Source: CAMCYM01 sp964405405
GTDB lineage: Bacteria > Bacteroidota > Bacteroidia > Flavobacteriales_D > Sanyastnellaceae
DNA: 8,648 nt
Assembly: GCA_964405405.1 (NCBI GenBank)
Contig: CAYONT010000075.1
Coordinates: forward strand, 1-8,648
Direction: 5' to 3'
Part shown: positions 5,542 through 8,648 of the stretch, piece by piece
Position numbering within the stretch: position 1 is the first letter of the stretch
How the letters are laid out: the number at the start of each line of letters is the position of its first letter
The notes under the pieces: model-generated
Database searches by the model: none
Seen by the model: the letters and a program-made list of their open reading frames with translations, nothing else
What the model was told of the DNA's origin: nothing
Program-made: the position numbers and the translations under genes

Positions 5542-7137
5542 ATGAAAAAGCTCGTCTTCTGGTGCCTGGCTCTGGTGGCGCTGATGGCTTGGCTTTCGGC
5601 CACCAGCGTGACCTATCATGCCACATGCGCAAACTGCCTCGCCCAAGCTCACGGAAGCGAGTTGTCGACCCTAGGTCTCGTAATCAGAAAGCGTCTCGAT
5701 GTAAAACCCGACTCGGATTATCCCGCCATCCCGTCCGACGGCCCAAAGACGTTTCACACCATCTTTGGGCGTGGCTGCACGCATCAGTTCAAACGTGGCG
5801 GCATGAGCCGTCAGACCATAGGGATGATCGGGTGCGGTTCCTTTGCTGATGAGAGGGCTTTTGCTCCGCGGATCAAAGTTGTCACAGCCTTGTTCGCTCT
5901 CTACCAACGCATTCCAGACCGCGAACAGGCGATGGCCACCTATGCGTGTATTGACTCTGAACTGAAGGTGGACGCGACTCTGCGTGAAGCGCTGAACTAT
6001 CGCGCGGAGGAGTCGGGTGAGACCCGCCTCGACGAATTGACATACCTCCTTGATCTCATCTCCACGAAGGATGAGTGGGACACCGTGAATGCTCATGCAC
6101 GAGGTCACTATGCCGGAACCATGCCACTATTGGACGACTTGGTGATCTTGAAGAGTCGCTTGAGTGATCCGAATAAGGACGTGCATCGGACTGCAGCTCT
6201 GCGCCTGATGAAGTTGGATCATCCCGAGCGCTGGACGCAAATCGCAGCGTGCCTTGAGGACAAAGAACCGGAGGTTATTCGACAGGCCGTCAACTGGGTC
6301 ATCTCAGAGCATCGGCTTGAGCTGTTCGGCAAGGTGTTGCGACTGCCGCACGAGTATTTCTATCGTGAGAGTCATGCTGCCAACATTCGCGACGAAGACG
6401 TCATGGGTCTGATCGAGTCGGATGATGAGGTGATCGCAACGTTTTGTCACGAAGCGATTGCCGCCAATCATCGCTTCCACTTCCTGCAACCGCTACTCAC
6501 CCATTTGAACCGGCGTTTCAGCGACGCACGGATGAGTGCTATCCGAGAACTGCTCGCCGGCCCAAAGGTCTTCGATGACAAGGTGGATCCGTGGCCTGAC
6601 ATCAAGGCGTTTGATGGTTCGGAGGACGACGCCTTGGCGATCGTTCGCCTGGGGACCGCCGCCAAGGTCCGTGATGTGCGCAAGCATCTGTTCCTCAATG
6701 CATTCAAAGCTCTCGCCACGATGAAGGACAGCAAGCACTGGACGTTGCTCTATCGAACTTACCTGGATTCCGTCTCCAGTTTTGGACTCAATCCCCTGCA
6801 TGCCGCAGTCATGGCTCGCGGTTTGTCTGAGCTTGACCCGCAGAAGACGGAGGCACTGCTGATGGCCGAGTTGCGACTCGGTGACAAAGAATACCAGCGG
6901 CAGACATGTGCGCTCGCCGCTATGGGGTTACTGGCCAGCCCATCGTTCCTCGGAACAGTTCACGAGTTTCAAAGGCATCTGCCACCCAAGTCCAAAGACA
7001 TCCACTCGCAGCATATCTTCTACAATCCGTATTACAGCCAATACCTTGATTACGCGCTCCATCGCTGCGGCGGAATCCATTTGCAGGAAGTGCGAAGGAA
7101 CGAAGCTGGCACCTATGTGATCGTGCCAACTCAATAA
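5542..7137 (+). CDS. Exported or membrane-anchored HEAT-like repeat protein with N-terminal CxxC
   Basis: The reading frame is open from GTG 5503, but ATG 5542 (531 residues) gives a proper export signal: MKKLVFWCLALVALMAWLSA. It is preceded by AAGGA (5527-5531) at 10 bases. The hydrophobic segment (about 4-20) may be a cleaved signal peptide or an uncleaved anchor. Just after it comes CANC (C29, C32), then C79-x-H81 and C98, which together could bind metal or form disulfides. Residues about 195-265 look like HEAT/ARM-type helical pairs (DPNKDVHRTAALRLMKL; DKEPEVIRQAVNWVI), and 290-345 and 420-475 are also helical. Such repeats usually make protein-binding scaffolds. I do not recognise a named family. 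It follows the YHYH gene by 52 bases on the same strand, so it may be the fourth gene of that unit. However, its more mixed codon use differs from the GC3-rich end of the YHYH gene. Confidence 0.7.
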   Translation: MKKLVFWCLALVALMAWLSATSVTYHATCANCLAQAHGSELSTLGLVIRKRLDVKPDSDYPAIPSDGPKTFHTIFGRGCTHQFKRGGMSRQTIGMIGCGSFADERAFAPRIKVVTALFALYQRIPDREQAMATYACIDSELKVDATLREALNYRAEESGETRLDELTYLLDLISTKDEWDTVNAHARGHYAGTMPLLDDLVILKSRLSDPNKDVHRTAALRLMKLDHPERWTQIAACLEDKEPEVIRQAVNWVISEHRLELFGKVLRLPHEYFYRESHAANIRDEDVMGLIESDDEVIATFCHEAIAANHRFHFLQPLLTHLNRRFSDARMSAIRELLAGPKVFDDKVDPWPDIKAFDGSEDDALAIVRLGTAAKVRDVRKHLFLNAFKALATMKDSKHWTLLYRTYLDSVSSFGLNPLHAAVMARGLSELDPQKTEALLMAELRLGDKEYQRQTCALAAMGLLASPSFLGTVHEFQRHLPPKSKDIHSQHIFYNPYYSQYLDYALHRCGGIHLQEVRRNEAGTYVIVPTQ

Positions 7138-7209
7138 GTGCAAATGACCCTCACCGACATTAGACTGTGGCCCGATGCAGCGCCAGTGACTTTCTCCTTC
7201 GCTTCGGCG

Positions 7210-7230
7210 GTGGTCTCGGTGGCAGACCAC
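7210..7230. terminator. Inverted repeat between convergent genes (candidate bidirectional terminator)
   Basis: GTGGTCT (7210-7216) pairs perfectly with AGACCAC (7224-7230) around a 7-base loop. It sits in the 139-base gap between the HEAT-like gene and mazF, which converge. No T-tract follows on either strand, so intrinsic termination is only suggested by position. Nothing else is recognisable in 7138-7276. Confidence 0.35.
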
Positions 7231-7276
7231 TGGGCAGGCAACCTTCGTTTGTTTCGACGGGCTTTCGCCTCGGCAA

Positions 7277-7630
7277 TTATGGCGGCACCTCGAACAAAGT
7301 CATCGTCCTCGCCGTGACCTCCTGCACGAAAGACACTGGCACCTTGCAGATCGGCTGCCACTTGCGCTCATTCCAATCCTGGGAGCGCACATGGTCACAG
7401 AGCACCACGCCTGATACTGGCAGTTCGGCTGGAACGTCGAGTTCGAAGGGATAGCCTTTCACCTTGCTGGTGATCGGGCAGAAAACGGCGAGTCCGGTCT
7501 TCTCGTTGTAACGTGTGTGACTGAGCACGATGGCGGGTCGGCGGCCTGCTTGCTCACGGCCAGCCTGAGGATCGAATACGAGCCAGCCGATGCTGCCGAG
7601 TTCGGGCACAGGCGGTGCTTTGGTTTTCAT
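7277..7630 (-). CDS. mazF: MazF/PemK-family mRNA interferase toxin
   Basis: The gene encodes 117 residues from the ATG at 7628-7630. The frame extends 12 codons further, but the ATGA overlap with the antitoxin gene and a GGAGG site mark this start. The SH3-like MazF fold is clear: GSIGWLVFDPQAGREQAGRRPAIVLS (12-37, split as GSIGWLVFDP / QAGREQAGRRPAIVLS), then FCPITSKVKGYPFEL (50-64), then GVVLCDHVRSQDW (74-86). Compared with E. coli MazF, the key residues E24, R29 and T52 correspond to E26, R31 and T54 here, so it is probably an active sequence-specific ribonuclease. The usual 'GDI' at the start of the domain is GSI here, which is conservative enough. Length is normal for the family. It pairs with the adjacent AbrB-type antitoxin, which would neutralise it and repress the shared promoter. 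Confidence 0.92.
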   Translation of the reverse strand: MKTKAPPVPELGSIGWLVFDPQAGREQAGRRPAIVLSHTRYNEKTGLAVFCPITSKVKGYPFELDVPAELPVSGVVLCDHVRSQDWNERKWQPICKVPVSFVQEVTARTMTLFEVPP

Positions 7631-7872
7631 GCGGGGATTACCTCCCGTCCGACATCCTGACCCCACTCCGTTGCGGGATGAAGGTTCTCCGGCGTCACCT
7701 GTGCGAGCAGATCATCCAGAGACGGACGTTTCGGCAATGGTTTCACGGTCAGTCCGGCGGCTCCCACTTTCAGTGACACGGAGTCGCCCTCCTGGACGTG
7801 GATTTGCTTCGCCACGGGTAGGGGAATGCGCAAGGCGAGGCTGTTGCCCCATTTTTGAATTGTCGCGGTCAT
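7627..7872 (-). CDS. mazE: MazE-family (AbrB-type) antitoxin
   Basis: This 81-residue protein begins MTATIQKWGNSLALRIP, the signature of the AbrB/MazE swapped-hairpin DNA-binding domain (about 1-46, continuing VQEGDSVSLKV). The C-terminal part (LDDLLAQVTPENLHPATEW, then GREVI) is the acidic flexible tail that wraps MazF in known complexes. Its stop codon overlaps the mazF start by four bases (ATGA), the normal order with antitoxin first. It is expected to bind its own promoter as a dimer, alone or with MazF. Only a weak ribosome site precedes the ATG at 7870-7872. The only candidate promoter would leave a very short leader. Confidence 0.92.
   Translation of the reverse strand: MTATIQKWGNSLALRIPLPVAKQIHVQEGDSVSLKVGAAGLTVKPLPKRPSLDDLLAQVTPENLHPATEWGQDVGREVIPA
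7641..7645 (-). promoter_or_regulatory. Ribosome binding site (GGAGG) for mazF
   Basis: GGAGG on the minus strand, inside mazE, 10 bases before the mazF ATG. It supports the start at 7630 and allows some independent toxin translation. Confidence 0.65.
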
Positions 7873-7878
7873 GTTTCT

Positions 7879-7913
7879 ACAATGAGTCCACCGCTGGAGA
7901 ATGTCAACGGCGG
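7879..7913 (-). promoter_or_regulatory. Candidate mazEF promoter with an imperfect inverted repeat (possible operator)
   Basis: On the minus strand, TTGACA (7902-7907) is a perfect -35 match. With a 17-base spacer it is followed by CATTGT (7879-7884), a weak -10 (3 of 6 matches). An inverted repeat, CCGCCG (7908-7913) with CGGTGG (7888-7893), 5 of 6 paired, brackets the -35 region. That is where a MazE operator would be expected. The leader would be only a few bases long. Confidence 0.4.
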
Positions 7914-7943
7914 CTACAGCTCCTTCACGGTCTCCCGATAGAG

Positions 7944-8144
7944 CTAAACAGCAGCGGCTTGGGAGGGCGTGGTCGGCTTCGGCGGAGCCTCCAATGCCTG
8001 AACAAACCTCATCGTCTCCTCTGCATCCAAAAAGACGTGATCCGGCGTGGGAATCGGCACACTCAGTCCGAGTCGCGTCTCTATCCGATTTGATGCAGAG
8101 TCATAGAGATGGCTCAAGCTGCCGTCTGGATATCGTTCGTTCAT
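7944..8144 (-). CDS. Small protein with a DUF1778/TacA-antitoxin-like C-terminus
   Basis: The 66-residue ORF runs from the ATG at 8142-8144. A TTG at 8168 is in frame, but GGAGGA (8152-8157 on the minus strand) sits 7 bases before the ATG and settles the start. The C-terminal half, VFLDAEETMRFVQALEAPPKP (37-57, split as VFLDAEETMRF / VQALEAPPKP), looks like the conserved tail of DUF1778 (TacA-type) antitoxins, where a pattern like 'L(S/D)xEExxxFxxALxxPPxP' contacts the acetyltransferase toxin. The N-terminal half (NERYPDGSLSHLYDSASNR) is not a ribbon-helix-helix, so the usual DNA-binding domain is missing and no GNAT toxin gene follows. It could be an antitoxin remnant, an orphan antidote, or an unrelated small protein. 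It ends 71 bases before mazE on the same strand. The resemblance is by eye only. Confidence 0.55.
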   Translation of the reverse strand: MNERYPDGSLSHLYDSASNRIETRLGLSVPIPTPDHVFLDAEETMRFVQALEAPPKPTTPSQAAAV

Positions 8145-8151
8145 GCCCTCA

Positions 8152-8157
8152 TCCTCC
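8152..8157 (-). promoter_or_regulatory. Strong ribosome binding site GGAGGA for the 66-residue ORF
   Basis: GGAGGA on the minus strand, 7 bases upstream of the ATG at 8144. It is the main reason to take this small ORF as translated. Confidence 0.65.
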
Positions 8158-8221
8158 GTGTGAAGCAAACGAGGTCAACTCCCCCTTGCTGACCCAATCC
8201 TGACAATCTTGTCTGCGATCC

Positions 8222-8251
8222 TTGAAGCTCCGCTGACAGTTTCTGTGTCAT
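8222..8251 (+). promoter_or_regulatory. Weak candidate promoter for the sulfatase gene
   Basis: TTGAAG (8222-8227) and TGTCAT (8246-8251) are spaced by 18 bases in the 137-base divergent gap between the small ORF and the sulfatase gene. Each matches the sigma-70 consensus at 4 of 6 positions. Position is the main support. Confidence 0.22.
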
Positions 8252-8281
8252 ACTCCGAGAGTTGGCGCTCATCCTTTGACC

Positions 8282-8648
8282 ATGAAACCTCTCCGCTCCC
8301 TCTGCTGTCTCCTTTTGGCTCAGGCATCTCTCGCCGCCGCGTCGCCGAACATTCTTTTCATGCTCTCGGACGATCAGGCCTGGAGCGGGTTGTCGTGCCA
8401 GATGCATCCGGACATGCCGGACTCAAAAAGCAGCATCGTGCAGACGCCGAACATCGCGCGACTCGCCGAGCAGGGCATGCGATTCAGCGCGGCCTATGCG
8501 CCTGCGCCGGTGTGCTCGCCGACACGCATCAGCTTGCAAACGGGACGAAATCCGGCGTCGCTTGGTTGGACGAAGGCCGCTCCAGCTGAGCAAGGCCATC
8601 GCTTGATCGAAGGCGAGAATCGCAAAAGCATTCGCGACGACGAGATCA
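8282..8648 (+). CDS. Secreted type I sulfatase (alkaline phosphatase superfamily), 3' end beyond window
   Basis: From ATG 8282 the frame stays open to the window end (122 residues). Residues 1-20 are a signal peptide (MKPLRSLCCLLLAQASLAAA). The enzyme starts with SPNILFMLSDDQAW (21-34); D30 and D31 are expected calcium ligands. TPNIARLAEQGMRFSAAYA (55-73) is the usual family stretch. The catalytic motif is C78-S-P-T-R82 followed by ISLQTGR, the CxPxR signature whose Cys is converted to formylglycine by a sulfatase-maturing enzyme. The family hydrolyses sulfate esters, commonly on sulfated polysaccharides or glycosaminoglycans; the exact substrate cannot be told from this half. C8 and C9 in the signal peptide are not a convincing lipobox. 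Verrucomicrobia often carry many such enzymes. The gene is divergent from the mazEF block, so it probably has its own promoter. Confidence 0.93.
   Translation, partial: MKPLRSLCCLLLAQASLAAASPNILFMLSDDQAWSGLSCQMHPDMPDSKSSIVQTPNIARLAEQGMRFSAAYAPAPVCSPTRISLQTGRNPASLGWTKAAPAEQGHRLIEGENRKSIRDDEI

Noticed and set aside
4665..5603. 312-codon open frame on the minus strand
   Set aside because: Antisense to the PEBP and C-terminal parts of the YHYH protein. The product is G/V/D/F-rich and low in complexity, which reflects the C-rich coding strand.
7590..8093. 167-codon forward frame over mazEF
   Set aside because: Antisense to mazE and the small ORF, both of which have recognisable sequence and ribosome sites.
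8208..8219. Short inverted repeat GACAA-TC-TTGTC in the divergent gap
   Set aside because: Five-base arms are too short to support an operator or terminator without comparative evidence.
8209..8589. 126-codon forward frame at the right end
   Set aside because: It overlaps the sulfatase in another frame; the sulfatase frame has a signal peptide and the CxPxR motif.

Overview
The window looks like chromosomal DNA of a verrucomicrobial (PVC superphylum) bacterium. It is GC-rich. It carries a sigma-70 factor of the Rhodopirellula/Verrucomicrobium type, a YHYH-domain secreted protein, a HEAT-like exported protein and a sulfatase, a mix I associate with Prosthecobacter/Verrucomicrobium relatives. 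The taxonomic call is an inference from gene content, not a match to a known genome.

Layout, left to right. (1) 1-985, + strand: the last 27 codons of an unrecognised gene, then a secreted right-handed beta-helix (pectate-lyase-like) protein. (2) 986-1374: a gene-poor stretch with two overlapping hairpins, a palindrome, and what I read as the broken 5' end of an ECF sigma-factor gene. (3) 1375-5489, + strand: three tightly packed genes. They are an intact ECF-type sigma factor, a one-TM anti-sigma-like protein (ATGA overlap with the sigma gene), and, 6 bases later, an 883-residue secreted mosaic of YHYH domain, EF-hand pair, PEBP-like domain and an unassigned C-terminal beta domain. (4) 5542-7137, + strand: an exported or anchored HEAT-like protein with an N-terminal CxxC. 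(5) 7277-8144, - strand: a mazEF toxin-antitoxin pair, preceded on the same strand by a 66-residue ORF whose C-terminus resembles that of DUF1778/TacA antitoxins. (6) 8282-end, + strand: the first 122 residues of a secreted type I sulfatase with an intact CxPxR site, cut off by the window.

The most interesting unit is block 3. The sigma factor, its likely membrane-bound anti-sigma factor and a large secreted metal/ligand-binding protein appear to form one transcription unit. That suggests a cell-surface signalling system in which the secreted protein is either the regulated product or the sensor partner. The beta-helix protein and the sulfatase at the two ends fit a polysaccharide-handling lifestyle, but no direct link to block 3 is visible.
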